Shown one piece after another: positions 22,811-34,519 of a stretch of DNA of 64,000 bases. Positions within the stretch are counted from its first letter, which is position 1, and the number at the start of each line of letters is the position of its first letter. Origin of the DNA: Chaetomium olivaceum (lineage: Eukaryota; Ascomycota; Sordariomycetes; Sordariales; Chaetomiaceae). Under the pieces are notes generated by a model. The model did not search any database. It had not been told where the DNA came from and saw only the letters and a program-made list of their open reading frames with translations. The position numbers were made by a program, and so were the translations under genes. The DNA is taken from the NCBI GenBank assembly GCA_039881045.1, contig JAYWVB010000049.1, positions 62,001 through 126,000 of the forward strand, written 5' to 3'.

Positions 22811-24624
22811 TCACACATAACTCTCCGTATCGCTCGCTTCCACGTTGCTTGGTCGGTATAGCGGCTCTAGCAACCTAGCCTTCCAACGCCTCTCGTAATC
22901 CGCCAGCTTCCTCTGCATGGCAGCAGTCGGCGGGTCCCGGTTCACTCGGCTTCGGTCGAATGGTACGTCGAACATCACCCCGTCCAGCCTCGACGCCCGG
23001 GAGACGGCCACGTATGACAACCCGGAAGCGAACTCGCGCTCCGAGATGTCGCACACCACCTTGGGCAGCGTGATCCCCTGGGACTTGTGCACCGTGATAG
23101 CGTACGCGACCACTAGGGGGAACTGTGTGCGGCTGCACGTCTTGTTCTTCAGGGTGAAGTCTTGCCTCACCTGCAGGATCGGGACCACCAACCTGCCCTG
23201 CCCGTCCTGAAGCTCCACGTCTCTTGTGTAGTACGGCGGCCCCGTATACTTGTCGAGGGCCACCATGATGACCAACGGCGGATCCCGCACGGGGTCCGCC
23301 CCTTCCACCCAGCCGATATCGTGTACCGTGCCTTGGGCGCCGTTCACCAGGCCCACCGGGTTCCAGATATTCCTGGTCAACATCACTCTGGCGCCGATGC
23401 ATACCGGGAAGCGGCTCGACAGTTGCCGGCGTCTTTCGACTCGGCCTTACTTGCCCGTCGCCTTGGTGGGTAGCCTCTACGTAGAGGGCCGGAGAGTTCA
23501 GGTCGACCATGTGGTCATGATTATAAGACCGCACCTTTTCTCTCGTCGGATAAATGCGTACGGCGTTCGCGAAACCGGCTTGTACTCTGGGTGAGAGATT
23601 GGACGCGCACCGGGAGACTAACAGCTCCCACCCCGTGACCGACACCCGAGCCTGTCTGAGCTCGACCAAGGCGTCGCGAACCCGGCCTGGTCCGCCCCTG
23701 TTGCCGCTGGATGTCTCAAGAAACCGAGTGCTCGAAGGCGCGGTAGGCATTGAGACCAGCAACCTCCATCTCCTTCATCGACCTGTCGTACTCGGCATAG
23801 ATCGGCTTGTTCAGCACCGGCGGCAGCTGGAAGAAGTCTCCGATCAGAATGACGCTCAATCCGCCGAAAAAGAAGTCATTCTTCTCCGGAAAGATCTCGC
23901 GGAGCCGCCGATCGATCCAACCCAGAGTCTTGAGCCCCAGCATGCTCTTTTCGTCGATGACGAGGTAACGTACACCCGCAAAAACACGCTGTAGGTTCCC
24001 CAAAACAGTGGGTGTTTCGGTCAACGGGCGGTAGTTGCCATCGATAGGCAAGCGGAGGAGGGAGTGCAGCGTCTGGCCATTGATCTGGTTGCTCGCGACC
24101 CCGGTGGGTGCGGCACGGAGAATGGGCGATTTTCGGCCGGGGAGAGTTTGCTGGAGGTGAGACGACAGCATGTTGACCATGTACGACTTCCCGGTGCCTC
24201 CGCCGCCGTCAACATGCAACAGGATGGGCGGTACGTTATCCCGTTCTAGGTGGCCCATAATAGTGTCGTACACGATCCTCTGTTCCCGGTTGAGGGTATC
24301 CCGGGCCTTCAGAGGAATGTGTTCGACATCTCCCGCCATACTGGGGTGCTCGACTTTGAGAAGATCCCAGTATTTGCCGCTGTCGAACCGTTCATCGATA
24401 TACCGGCCGACGTGGGGATGCCAGTCGTACCTGATGTCGATATCTCGCCTAGTCAGTAGGTCGATCTCCTCCGTGTTATGGCTGGAGCTCAGGCACCATG
24501 CGTGCGAGCTCCTGCCAGTCTTCGAGACTGATATCTTCCTGGAAGGGTACAGCCCGGAACTCGTCCTCGTCAGCCGCGGGTTCCGGCGCTTCCGCCTCTC
24601 CGTAGTGGTCATCCTCATGTTCAT
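22811..24624 (-). pseudogene. Helitron helicase domain (Pif1-like), frameshifted
   Basis: The N-terminal part (24624-23716) holds LNREQRIVYDTIM, the Walker A VDGGGGTGKSYMVN, the conserved LRAAPTGVASNQINGQTLHS, the Walker B YLVIDEKSMLG, and the GDFFQLPPV motif III. After a frame change near 23718 come the WELLVSRCAS and KVRSYNHDHM segments. A second change leads into the C-terminal part (23386-22811): RNIWNPVGLVNGAQGTV, the motif AYAITVHKSQGITLPKV and LSYVAVSRASRLDGVMF, with a stop at 22811. The order of helicase motifs is complete, but at least two frame breaks prevent one product. In an intact element this domain unwinds DNA during rolling-circle transposition. Confidence 0.8.
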
Positions 24625-24684
24625 GGTGCTCCAAGCAGTGCTCGTATGCCGCCACGTAGCCTGAGAAACGGGTACCGTCGAGGG

Positions 24685-26439
24685 TTAGAAAGCCGCCGCA
24701 TTCCCGATGAGGATGTGCCAGCATAAGCTTGACCCGGCAGAAGTCCTCGAACTGTACGTGCCCATGGACCGGCGTGTACCGCGGGAAGTAATACAACACC
24801 CTGGGCCGAGCGGGTGGGCGCCATTCCTCCAGTTGCCCGGGTTTGGCGATTGGAAGTTCCACGTCTCCAGGAACCTGAAATACGACACCGCCTCCATGTC
24901 ACTAGGCCGTTCCAGGTATTTCTCGTACGACGTCTTCTTCGTCTGGACAGCCTCATCCGCTTCCGAGAATTCTGCCACCCGGTTATGCCTGTCAGCCGGT
25001 CGGCAGTCGACGCTAATCACAACGCGGCTGTCCTGGTAGAGGGGTAGCTTGAGGAGGATGTGGCACGTCTCCTGTGCGGAGTAATCCCTCTCGCCGATTA
25101 ACTTGTTCATCATCTTCGAGACAAACGACAGCATGGGGTTCCTGTCCGAGACGTGTGGCAACATGGCCCCGGCGATCTCGGCGTACGTGCTGGTCTTGGT
25201 CTCGGTCTTGCTGCAGTATTTGGCGGCGTAGTTGATCACCGCCTCGATCCCGGTGCACGGCGAGATGTCGGTGTTGGCCAGCCAGCAGAGCGTGATGAGC
25301 CGGTTATACTGGTTCATGTGGGAGTCGTTCCGTACCGCCTCAAACGAGCACCACGTCTTGCCCGGCCTTCTAATCAGGCCGGCTTTCTCTCGATGCGGGC
25401 GGGGAAACAGAAACCGGCATTCCAGTTCGGGCCCCGGCTCGCCGTTTCCTCTGCCAGTTCCGCCGCGCGTTTGTTGATGCGTAGGCAAGTAGGTGGACGA
25501 GCAATGATGCCGTTGGCACCGGTTGAGGATGCGATCCAGCCACTCCCATGTTACTTCCGTCTGCAGGGCGTCGACGTTCAGTGGGTTGCCGCCATCACCT
25601 CCTTGTCCAATCCGATGGGGCTGGGGGTTTTCCGCCGAGATGTGGTAACCCCACAACCGCGCGAACCTCGCCCTCTCCTCATCTGTGCTGGTAGCCTGCT
25701 GCGGGCCCTCTTCAAACCAGTACAGCCCGTGGTTATGACTGCTGCCTCGCCCTTGCCATTCGTATCGACACTAAAAATCCGAAAGGTTGAACTTTTTGGT
25801 CAACACCACGTCTCGGAACGCCTTGAACCGCGTAGTGAAGTACCACGCGGCGATATGGGGGTTCTCACGAAGCAGGCGACCGGACAACGAAATCCGGGCC
25901 GGCTCGTCCAACACCTGCCACCGCTCGAATTCCGGCATGTGCCGGTAGAGGTCGTGCCAGTGCAGATCGGCTGGGCTCAACGTGATGAATACGCCGGGGA
26001 CGCCCAGGCAGTGCGCGAAAGATTCGCACTCCCTGCGCCGGCGGTACCAATAGGGTCTCGTACCCTGAATCGCCCCAGCAAAGCGGGAGATCTGGTTGAG
26101 GAGCCGCTGAGCTTCAGGACGGTCGGGATCCTCCAGTGCCTGCTGTAACTCCGCCTTGGTTAGGACGGTAGACCGCTGCTTGTTGACGTAGAACCGGCTG
26201 TGCCCATAGGCCTGCTGCCGCAAGAGGGTGTTCAATGCGATGTAACGGAAGGTATGATGGCGGGCAAAACGCCCATGCCACTTCATCGCATGCGCCAAGT
26301 AATCCGAGTAGCTGATGGCGCGTTGCCTCGGCTGGATGAAATCAGCAAGACCGCGTGGATAGAGGCTGGGACATGCTAGCGACAGCAGAGCCTGCGACCG
26401 GTTAAACTCGTTAATCGGCGTGAATCTGATGGGAGGCAT
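24685..26439 (-). pseudogene. Helitron Rep (HUH endonuclease) region, Helitron_like_N
   Basis: The first segment (26439-25771) reads MPPIRFTPINEFNRSQALLS, then FIQPRQRAISYSDYLAHAMKWH, GVFITLSPADLHWHDLY and RLLRENPHIAAWYF, the Helitron_like_N pattern. It ends in TAG (25773-25771) where KKFNLSDF is followed by a codon that relatives have as Trp. Beyond it comes the HUH-type motif QGRGSSHNHGLYWF (about 25750-25700). In a further frame (25656-24685) come GIEAVINYAAKYCSKTE, which carries the catalytic Tyr region, and MLSFVSKMMNKLIGERDYSAQE. The nick-and-join chemistry of the element depends on these His and Tyr residues, which are still present. Only the frame is broken. Confidence 0.75.
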
Positions 26440-28242
26440 AGAAGGTGGTGAGCGTCGCGCGGTTGCTGCTGCTGCATTGGAGGACGTTCTTGGTCCTCTG
26501 GGCCGTTGTTTTTGAGTCCGCCCTGCAGCAGGACAAATTCCGAATCCTTGACCAGCACGTTGGGTACAGCTGCTTCATCGAACCCCAGTCCATCCTCGCT
26601 CTTCGGCCTATCACCGTCGACTGGGCCCTGGTCGGGCTCTAGGTTCCCAGCTGCTCACTTCGTGGATGGTAAGTTGATCGAAGATGGACTCATCTTCGGG
26701 TAGCTGGCTCAGATTTGATTCGTTAAAGAGAAAGTGTTTGTAGCCAGGATGGTTGTGTGACAGGAAATGGAGCCAGGTAGCCACCACTCGGCGTCGAATG
26801 CGGAATCGCTTGCGAAACTGCCGGTCCATCGCGGGATCGGCTTCAGAACCGCTCGGACGCAGAATCACGATATCCAAATCCTTGGGCAGCAATGGAAGTT
26901 CGTCATAGACCTTGCCTACGTCGCGAAGGAAATGAACAACATGGCCGCGATATTTGTACTGCTGGCCCCGGACCTGAAAGCCAAAAGTAAGAAGCAATGC
27001 CAACAAAGATGGAAAGGAACACACCGTAAACACGTTGACTGCAACGTGGACCCGCGAGATAACCATCTCTTCGGCGGGATGGGGATGGGTAGAGAGTCTG
27101 GCATCTCTCCAAAGTCCAGGTGGTTCTCGGCGGAGTAAAGGAAAGGCTCGTCAGCCCGCTTCTTGTCATCCTTTTGGTGACAGCGTTTGCAAACTCCATC
27201 CGCCTTTAGCTCAACATCAAACCAGCGTTCCTTACATCGGAAACAAGGCGCATGTTTTCCTGCGCAAGGCGCTCATTAAACTCACGCTTGATAGCAACAT
27301 CCTCCTCGCAAAGCGGAGAACCCTGCAAATCGCCGGTGAATGTGGAAGGCGGCTCGTCGAAATTGCGGGGCGGGTCGTTGGCGGCATGTTTGGGAGGACG
27401 ACCGACCGGTCGTCTCGGCTCTGGCGGCGGCCACGGCGAGCAGGATTGGCGGTAACGCTAGAGTCCTTACGAGGACGGCCACGCGGACGGCGAATGGGGG
27501 CATTAGAAACATCGGAAATGTTGACTTCTTCGTGAGGAGGGCCAAGACGAGAAGGAGTGCCGGGAGAGGTGGGTGGCTCGAGGGCACCGGGAGCGTTGGG
27601 TTGCTTGCGAGGTCGGCCAGGTGGACGGCGAGGAGCTGTTGGATCAGGAAGAGGGTACTTGCGAGGCCGGCCACGCTTCCTCCGCTACACTACGGGTTCT
27701 CCACTGCCGGTAGAATCCGGCTCAGGGTTGACGTTACCTTCGTCATTGTCGACATCCCGGCCGTTATTCTGGCGACGGACCAACTCGCTGAGTTCAGGCG
27801 TCTGGCTCGTCTCTTCGTCACCGCGCCGCCGTAGCCGGTGATCGCGTTGGATCCGGGCAAGCTCTTTACGAGCAGCAGCAACGGGAGTAGAGTCGCCTTC
27901 TACCACACCGCTGACATGGTATCGCTCGCTCATGACAGCATGGGTGAGGTTCTTTCGCTTGGGCGGGGGCGCCGTATGGTCAGACGCGTCGGAAAGCCGT
28001 TTGTTATCCGTGATCTCACGTATTCTGGCAAGAGAAGTGGTCGATTGTTTCACCTATCCTATGTTAAGCAACAAACCGAGTATAGTAGAAAAGAAAGCCA
28101 TCGTTACTGCGTCCGACACCTTCCTCCGGCAAGCAAGGCACTTTTGGACAGTTTTCGAGGGATCGCGTAGGTGAATAAATTGTACGATAGGCAGCTTCTC
28201 TTTGCAATGCGAACAGATCCTCAATTCTCCGTTGACCTCCAT
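26440..28242 (-). pseudogene. Helitron N-terminal region: zinc finger, AT-hooks and DUF6570-like segment
   Basis: ATG 28242 starts MEVNGELRICSHCKEK, with a second pair CLACRRK, forming a CxxC...CxxC zinc site. A 66-nt in-frame intron (28054-28119) restores the path into KQSTTSLARIREITD. After a TAG at 27687-27685 the same frame shows three AT-hooks (RKRGRPRK, PPGRPRK, RPRGRPRK, about 27680-27470). Shifted frames then give CFRCKERWFDVELKADGVCKRC, a second zinc site, SLPIPIPPK, an intron ending CTTTCAG near 26970, and YRGHVVHFLRDVGKVYDELP...ATWLHFLSHNHPGYKH, the DUF6570-type region. AT-hooks would let the transposase bind AT-rich DNA. Several frameshifts make it non-functional. Confidence 0.65.
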
Positions 28243-28545
28243 ATTGGGCAGAAGTTGGATTCGGAAGAGAGTAAACAAAACAAACAAGTTACAGGGCAAC
28301 ACAAAGATGGAGACTGCAGCCAATTTACGCGTCTCAAAGCGCGGTTTGCAGAAAAGTGGGGTTTGCAGAAAAGTGGGGCGCGGGGTGCTTTCGACCAGTT
28401 GCCAGATCGCATTAATTTTTTGGGGTTTTTCGTGTATTTTTCGCGCAATTTCGCATAGTAATTTCTGGGAGTTTGGCCGCAATATTGTCCTCCGGACAGG
28501 ATAAGTATTGGTGTGTGCTGAACAATATCTGGACCGAAACGGGTA

Positions 28546-31176
28546 TCTGTTATACCTACATTTACTCCTTCGCTAGTTTACGGAGCAAGATTCGTCTCAA
28601 GTTCGCGGATAAACGTTAGTTTACTCAATCCTTTCCTCTCCCGTCTTGGTCTGAGTTAGTCATCAACGACGCGTTGGGAACTACGTAAGTCCTAGGACTA
28701 TATTTTCAACTGGATACCATATTGCCACCTCACGTAACAGTCGCGTCGGACGATTGTCAACAATTCCCACCCTCTTGCACAGGCTACACCAGCATAGCAT
28801 CTTCTGGTAGTCCAGCTCGCCGCGTACCGTCGGAGCGGTCTCGGGTCCATCCGGCCTCACGGATTGGTGGGGGTATGACCCTGGGCTCAATACGAGGCGC
28901 GCACAGGAACGGTACCTGGTTGCAAGGCCGGATTTGGCCTTGCAATGTGCCCTTAAGCTCGCTCTGAGCCTCCTGCGAAAGGTGTCTGATGGTTTGGTGC
29001 CCCGGGATGCGCCCGAATAAAAGGCGCGAGTCGAATGAGGACCAGTGAAGTGAAAACTCCTCCTTGGTCATCACCCAAAGGAGAAACCAGAAAACAAAGA
29101 ACGCAAGCTTGGATTAAAGGCGAAGAAAGAGAAGACGGGAGGTTTCAGTTGAAGATGCCTGCTTCCACGGTTCCACCCGACCAGCCCCAAGGATCAACTC
29201 GCGATGCGCCCTACCACACGATCACGGTGGCTCGGACTCGCGTCAAATACAGCACCGCAACCACCAATCCCGTCTTCGTGCCTTACGGCAATGGGACTGA
29301 CTTATCACAAAAGCAAAATTTCCGACCACTGCCTACCGCAACGAGCACCAAAAAGTCCCAACTTTACGGAATGGCCATTTCGGATGCGTGTCTGGCGGGG
29401 GGTGGTGCACGGTGATGCGAGGAAACGGGCTGCAAAGCGACAGGCGGCGGGGCGGAGCCGCGGGGTGTGCCCGTCACCGAAGTCCCCGTTGTTACTCCAA
29501 GCCAAGGTAAATGGACCTTGGAATGCCGTGCCAAAGACCTGGCATCGGTACCTAGGTACCAAGTATACAAAAACAGGCCCAAAGCGGCAAGTTCAATGAA
29601 TAACTTGAACCCAACCACCAATTTGGATTTTGGAAGCTTACGAGGACGTCTAATGCTTGTGATACCCAGTGTTAGACTCTCCTCGGCCCAATTCGGGAAA
29701 GTTGATGAATGTGTGATCTCTCCCTAATCTGAGCGAACAACTACATACCAGCCAATGGTGTGGTGGTGGCTTGTCCGCCCGACATTTGGGTCCTCCGTGG
29801 TCGAATCTGTTTTCCCCAAGCGAGGTGTGGTTGGTGTGGGGCAGACATGGGTGCTCATAAAACTGTGCTCTCCCGCCACAGAAACTCTTGGCAGAATCAC
29901 ATATCTGTGCTCGCTGTGATCGCACTTCATGCAACAGACACTCTTGGCAGCTGACAAACCTGTGATCCTTGTAAAGTCTCACCAACCCGTCAACGGTGGC
30001 TTTCGGTCTATCAAATGAGCGGCTGCATGAGATTGCAGCTTGTCGAGAGAAGTCGCGTGTTGATGGTTCCTTCCCATGAGTTAAAGCTTTCGAGCTTTTT
30101 TTTTTTTTTTCGAGCCGCAACCCTTCAGCTCCCAGACCCCTCCCTGTACCAGGTAAGACAAACGCAGTTAACTGCAGTGTGACTTTCGCCCATTCGGTTA
30201 CCTCTCTCTCCACGACCCTCGGGTAGTAGTGTACTGTACTGTACGTAAGGTAATTTATTATTCTGTTGTTTACACAGTAAAAGCCTCAACGCCCGATGCC
30301 CGTGCTTTGCTTGATAATATACTACATAGACTGGAGGTGTCAGCGGTCACGTGCATTACCTTACCGAATTGGGAACACATAATACGTGATCCCAATTAGG
30401 TAGGGATATACCGGCGGCTTGGTTTGGCGGGCTCGTCTCACTTCAGAGGCGTCTCGGGCGTCAGGGTTGTCCCAAACGTGAGAGCCGCACCACCCCGTCC
30501 ACCTTCCTCCGCCCATTCTCATCCATCATCCTATCCCTCCTTCCCCTGCATTCCCCGCCCCCAACTGATGCTTCGTCAGGTTGGAGTGGTCCCACCTCCT
30601 GACAAGTTGGCTTGACCTTTGTCTCCCCTGCCGCCCTGATGCTTCTGTACAACACACCGTGGCTTGCAGTTCTTTGCCCACCCCCTCCCCACTCCACTTC
30701 CCAACACGAAGCCGTAGTTACCTGGTAAATTTGTGGAAAGTTTGGATTTGGGAAGATTGAGCTGTATGCCCAGGCCGACCTTGTCATTCATCAGCAAATC
30801 ATCTTGGCTCTCCCCTCGGCGAGTTCCATGGTTTTCCGAGAAGCTAGTTGTTTATTTTCCGACGTCCACTTCGAGCACCAGCAGAAGCCGGATACTTGCA
30901 GGGGGGTGGGGGGTGGGAAAGCCAGAGCAGACCGCAAGAAGGCCTGGCCGTTCTGTTTCCCCCAACTTCCCCCTTGTACTGTACCTAAGCAAACCGGTGG
31001 CTGCTTCGACGCTGCCCCTGTCAACTGTCAACACAATACGCTCCTCAGTTGCGATTTTTGTGAGAATATGCATGTTTATTGCTTTTTATCAGCGCCCTGA
31101 CCACCTTCTGGAAAACCAAGGGTGTGGTGTCATGTTCAAGTCAGTCTTCTCAATCGGTTGGTGCGGGCCGCTTGCC
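28546..31176. other. Long gene-poor region between Helitron and the small spliced gene
   Basis: About 2.6 kb. An ATG frame at about 29155-29415 (86 codons) has no recognised motif and no homologue known to me, so it is not called. A 15-base T run lies at 30096-30110. Short AT-rich patches occur near 30240-30330. Nothing else could be supported. Confidence 0.45.
30096..30110. repeat. T15 mononucleotide tract
   Basis: Fifteen consecutive T residues following CGAGC and followed by CGAGC. It could be a poly(A) scar of a retroposed sequence or a promoter T tract; nothing decides between these. Confidence 0.7.
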
Positions 31177-31182
31177 TATAAA
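31177..31182 (+). promoter_or_regulatory. TATA box of the small spliced gene
   Basis: TATAAA (within GCCTATAAAGAGG) lies 135 bp before the ATG at 31318. A CT-rich leader typical of fungal transcription start regions (31205-31317) lies between them. Confidence 0.5.
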
Positions 31183-31317
31183 GAGGGCTCGATGTGAGCG
31201 GCGACATCTGTTCTTTCCATCCCTCCCATTCTCTTCATTCTACTCTCTTCAAAGTCACGTACCATCGACAGCCAAACCCTACAACACCTTCTCCGTCATC
31301 ACTGTCCCCCGTCAAAC

Positions 31318-31791
31318 ATGTGTGAGTTATCTACTCTCGTTGCCGTTAAACTGTCACTAGCATTGAGTCGGTTTGACTTGGTGAAGCTGACAAACGTCTG
31401 GGATATGTCCAGCCTGTGGATTTGAAGATGCCACGGTTGATGGCCTCATCCGAGAAATAGGCGCCTGGTTCGAGATGGCACTTGGAGTATGGGTCGAAAT
31501 AAGGCCCGGCGTCACAGTCGGCCCCGTTCAGATCATCCACATTGGGTCTACCTCTTGTACGTCTCTCCGCCCTCATCATTTCCATAGCCGTGTTGACCCC
31601 TGTTAGCCTGGGCAAGACTCGACCTGGGAACAAACGCGGGGGATTCTCTGGGCTATTGCCCTTCTTGGTCGCCAGTTCGGGCGTACTGCAGACTCGGATA
31701 TGGCTGTGGCGACAACTGGCACTGGCTGGAAGCGGCCGATGATGCCCATATCGACCAAGTCGGCACTGTTACTTTTGGGAGCCTCCCCTAG
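31318..31791 (+). CDS. Small spliced gene, 110-residue protein of unknown function
   Basis: Reconstructed from splice signals because no single frame shows it. The ATG at 31318 sits in a good context (GTCAAACATGT) after a TATA box and CT-rich leader. Exon 1 is four bases (31318-31321). Intron 1 (31322-31412, GTGAGT...CTGAC...CCAG) and intron 2 (31557-31606, GTACGT...GTTAG) are both phase 1. Exons 31413-31556 and 31607-31791 then give a continuous frame to TAG. The protein starts MSCGFEDATVDGLIREIGAW and later has a Cys-containing LGYCPSWSPVRAYCRLGYGC and NWHWLEAADDAH. No signal peptide or known domain is visible. The consistent phases and consensus sites support it; no homologue is known to me. 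A minus-strand frame over the same bases is the weaker alternative. Confidence 0.45.
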
Positions 31792-32784
31792 ATAGCGACC
31801 CAGAGTTAGTCAAGGGGCAGAGCCTTGCGGGCGAGGACAGGCGTTGAGTGATATGCAATGGATAGCCGCGACCAAGTGACAAGTTTGGAAACCAGAGTCC
31901 CGCCGACAACTACTTGCTCTCTTTCACGTTACATGACTAGGACTGGTATCATTCCAGCTGCACAGACCAGGTGTGCTTGTTCTTGACTACTTTGGAAACA
32001 GCCATGTGCAGACTTTCGTTACCAACCGTGATATCAAACACTCCTGCCGCCAGTACTTTTCTGCCGTGTGGAATGATACCTTAACTTCGGATCCCTCCGT
32101 ATTAAGCCATCAATGCACCAGCCACCTGAAAATTACCGGCTGGTTAGAGGGTGGGATACTGTGCCACAGGAAAGTCATTAATAACTGCCGGCTACCAACG
32201 CACTTGCGTTCGGGGGATGGTTGGATAGGATGCATCGTGGTGTCTGCTGTGCTGTAAGAATATGGATGCATCCCATCCAATGATTCAACTCCCACGCCAG
32301 CCCCTCCATCCCTCTCCGTCGACCACGAACCGGCTGGTCCCGGCTCGTCCCATAACGAGGCTTTACCAGAACGCAGACAAGCCAGCTACGGTGTGGTGGT
32401 TGGTATCCGTTGTCCGTATCGAGCGTTGCCTCCCTACGTACCTATCAAGTATTCTTCAACCATCGGTACGCTGCCGAGCCTCAAAAAGCCGGCACGCCAA
32501 GATGAACCCCCGAGAACCGGCCTTGAAAGATAGTTGTTCGACCTGGTCAGATGGCCAAGCACGGAGGGTCAGCATGTTTGTTTGAGCATTGTGAGCTAAG
32601 ACCCAAAAGCGGTGCTCCTTAATAAACTAAGCCGTCTGAACGAATCACTGACACTCTTTGCAGCCAACTTCTTGCATCGACCCTCAGCCTTATCCGTACC
32701 GATTCCCCTCACCTCCGCCGTTCTCTGCCCCATCCATTTTCCTTCGCACCCGGACTTTTAATTCGAGCCTGCCGCATCAAGAGA
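31792..32784. other. Intergenic region, no gene recognised
   Basis: About 1 kb between the small gene and the convergent membrane-protein gene. No motif-bearing frame is seen. Confidence 0.5.
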
Positions 32785-33333
32785 TCAATCAGAAAGACAC
32801 AAATCAGCAATGGCGCCGGCTTGAATCACAAACATGACCCATCCCACAAACATAAAAAGAGCACCCATCAGCGAGCAGAAGATCGTGGTACATGCTCCCA
32901 ATACCAACGCGGGCCAGCCTGCCAAGCGAAAGTCCACAAGCGTGAGACGGAACATTTTTACCGCAGTTCTTCTGACCGTCTCCCACGTCCAGTACCCCTG
33001 GAGTAAGTGCCCACCCAACACGGCAACGTAAAGCGCGATGGCAGCCCACTTGTGCCATTTCGATTTGATGTACGGCTCGATCCACACCGAACCCTTGTAC
33101 TCCCACCGAGTTTTATCTTGTTGCGGTGGTGATGGCGCGGGGTCCTCTTTTTGCTGTTTGTCCTCTTCCAGTTCAGAGTTAGCTTCCTTCCAGGCCGTGT
33201 AAGTGCGCATTGTTGCGATCCAGTTCACGAGTAGAAGGATGTCGAGGAGCCAAAATTGATACTTGGTGATGTATTCGCAAAGGTAAGGGCCGAGAGTACG
33301 CCCCTGATGTCGGTTACGGCCGTAGGGAGGCAT
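32785..33333 (-). CDS. Small multi-pass membrane protein, hypothetical
   Basis: ATG 33333 (MPPYGRNRHQGRTLGPYLCE) gives 182 residues. The frame extends upstream but without hydrophobic or motif content, so this start is preferred. Hydrophobic segments at about residues 28-45 (FWLLDILLLVNWIATM), 95-115 (WAAIALYVAVLGGHLLQGY), 130-155 (FRLAGWPALVLGACTTIFCSL) and 155-175 (GALFMFVGWVMFVIQAGAIA) predict four membrane spans. A charged loop (SELEEDKQQKEDPAPSPPQQDK) lies after the first. This resembles uncharacterised fungal integral membrane proteins. No family name can be given, and location and topology are prediction only. Confidence 0.6.
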   Translation of the reverse strand: MPPYGRNRHQGRTLGPYLCEYITKYQFWLLDILLLVNWIATMRTYTAWKEANSELEEDKQQKEDPAPSPPQQDKTRWEYKGSVWIEPYIKSKWHKWAAIALYVAVLGGHLLQGYWTWETVRRTAVKMFRLTLVDFRLAGWPALVLGACTTIFCSLMGALFMFVGWVMFVIQAGAIADLCLSD

Positions 33334-34434
33334 GGTGCTGAGGTTCTGCGTCTCTTTTGCGTCTTCAGAGAGTGGGCGGGGATGGAGGAAGAACTCAAAA
33401 TTGGCGACGGGCGACGGGCGACGGAAACCGACAATGTTGTCTGCAAATGAGGTGGTTGGCACGTGGTATCCATCCGACGAGGCTTTCCAGGCTGGCTGGC
33501 GGTGGCTGAGTGGTGTTCTGTTGGTCCGTCGAAATCTCCCAGCTCGGTTACGCGCCATGCCCATGCCCCGGGGCTCGCAATAAGAATTCCAACCGCGACG
33601 CAATCTGGGAAACGAGCATAATAGGTACGAAGCATGCTATGCGGTCATGTCCATCAACTATCGAGACGTGATCCTCGCCTTCCACAACATTGATTCTAGC
33701 TATATTCTGTCCGAAGTTCCGAGCCCGGTACGGAACGGTTGCCTGAGATTGTTGGCTAACTCGTCCTCATCTTTGAGGATAATTGCTCCTGTTTGCGCGG
33801 TAACTAAGATATAATCCAAGTTTGGGGAGCAACCTACTACCAAGTATGGCAGCAGATGTCCGAACTCTAACCCGCCCGCGTCCGCTCTCGATGTTACAAT
33901 TCTCGCCACTCGTCGGATCATCGGTTTAGGATATTACTCAACTCTCCCGAAGCATCGAGTTGGTGGTATGAACGTGCTATTGAAGCCAAAAGCGAACATT
34001 CGGTGAAGGTGACAACACAGGTGACGGAGATCATCAATACTTGGCAACCATTGAAGCGTGTTCAAGAACGTCTTGGACCGGCATGAGGTACCTAATTACC
34101 TCCTTTATGGGCACATGGGCCAAAGGCGTCTGGGCGGGGGAAGTTTAGAGCAAACTTCAACCTCGCGTATGGAAGTTCGTTCATTTAATCCATGTCCTTT
34201 CCATCCTATTCCGTCTTGGTGTCAACAACGTGTTGGGGGCCACAACGGGTTATTTGTCGGCGCATGGATCCCGATTGAGCGAAGCCCAGTCGTATTCGCA
34301 ATCATTGGTCTGATGTCAGAAACCGCGCCCTGTCCCCATGTGGCGCAGCTTACCACGGATCGACAAACCTGTCAGCCGGAGGAAGGCCCGGATGGGGGCC
34401 ACGGGGATAATGGTCACACGCCGAACGGCTCGGG
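33334..34434. other. Divergent intergenic region
   Basis: About 1.1 kb between the membrane protein (-) and the cupin gene (+). No gene is recognised. Confidence 0.5.
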
Positions 34435-34442
34435 TATAAATA
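34435..34442 (+). promoter_or_regulatory. TATA box of the DUF985 cupin gene
   Basis: TATAAATA lies 85 bp upstream of the ATG at 34520, at a position usual for fungal TATA-containing promoters. Confidence 0.55.
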
Positions 34443-34519
34443 GTTCAAGAGACAGTCCACTTGTGTGCACCTTGTGATCAACAACAGCTCGACGGTGCAT
34501 CTCCTCGATCCTACCCAGG

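Larger units (their letters stand above)
22735..28545 (-). mobile_element. Decayed Helitron (rolling-circle transposon), minus orientation
   Basis: About 5.8 kb encoding, in minus-strand order, a zinc-binding N-terminus with AT-hooks, a DUF6570-like segment, a Helitron_like_N/HUH Rep region and a Pif1-type helicase. The two ends carry related inverted sequences: 22741-22784 (CCAATATCTGTCCGGAGTCC then AATATTGTTCGGCCAAACT) and, read on the minus strand, about 28523-28475 (CCAATACTTATCCTGTCCGG then AGGACAATATTGCGGCCAAACT). Classical Helitrons lack inverted repeats, but Helentron/Helitron2 forms have short asymmetric ones. Exact TC...CTRR termini were not located. Coding frames are broken repeatedly, so the copy is not autonomous. 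Confidence 0.78.

Noticed and set aside
22875..23762. 295-codon minus-strand frame in the Helitron helicase
   Set aside because: Only its first third carries helicase sequence; the rest is a Gly/Arg-rich shadow of the correct frame after a frameshift.
25153..26148. 331-codon plus-strand frame over the Helitron
   Set aside because: It is antisense to clear Rep motifs and has no recognisable domain.
29155..29415. 86-codon plus-strand ATG frame
   Set aside because: It has no motif, no promoter signal and no known relative; chance cannot be excluded.
31346..31633. 95-codon minus-strand frame
   Set aside because: It overlaps the spliced plus-strand model, which has a promoter and consensus introns. 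No motif supports the minus frame.
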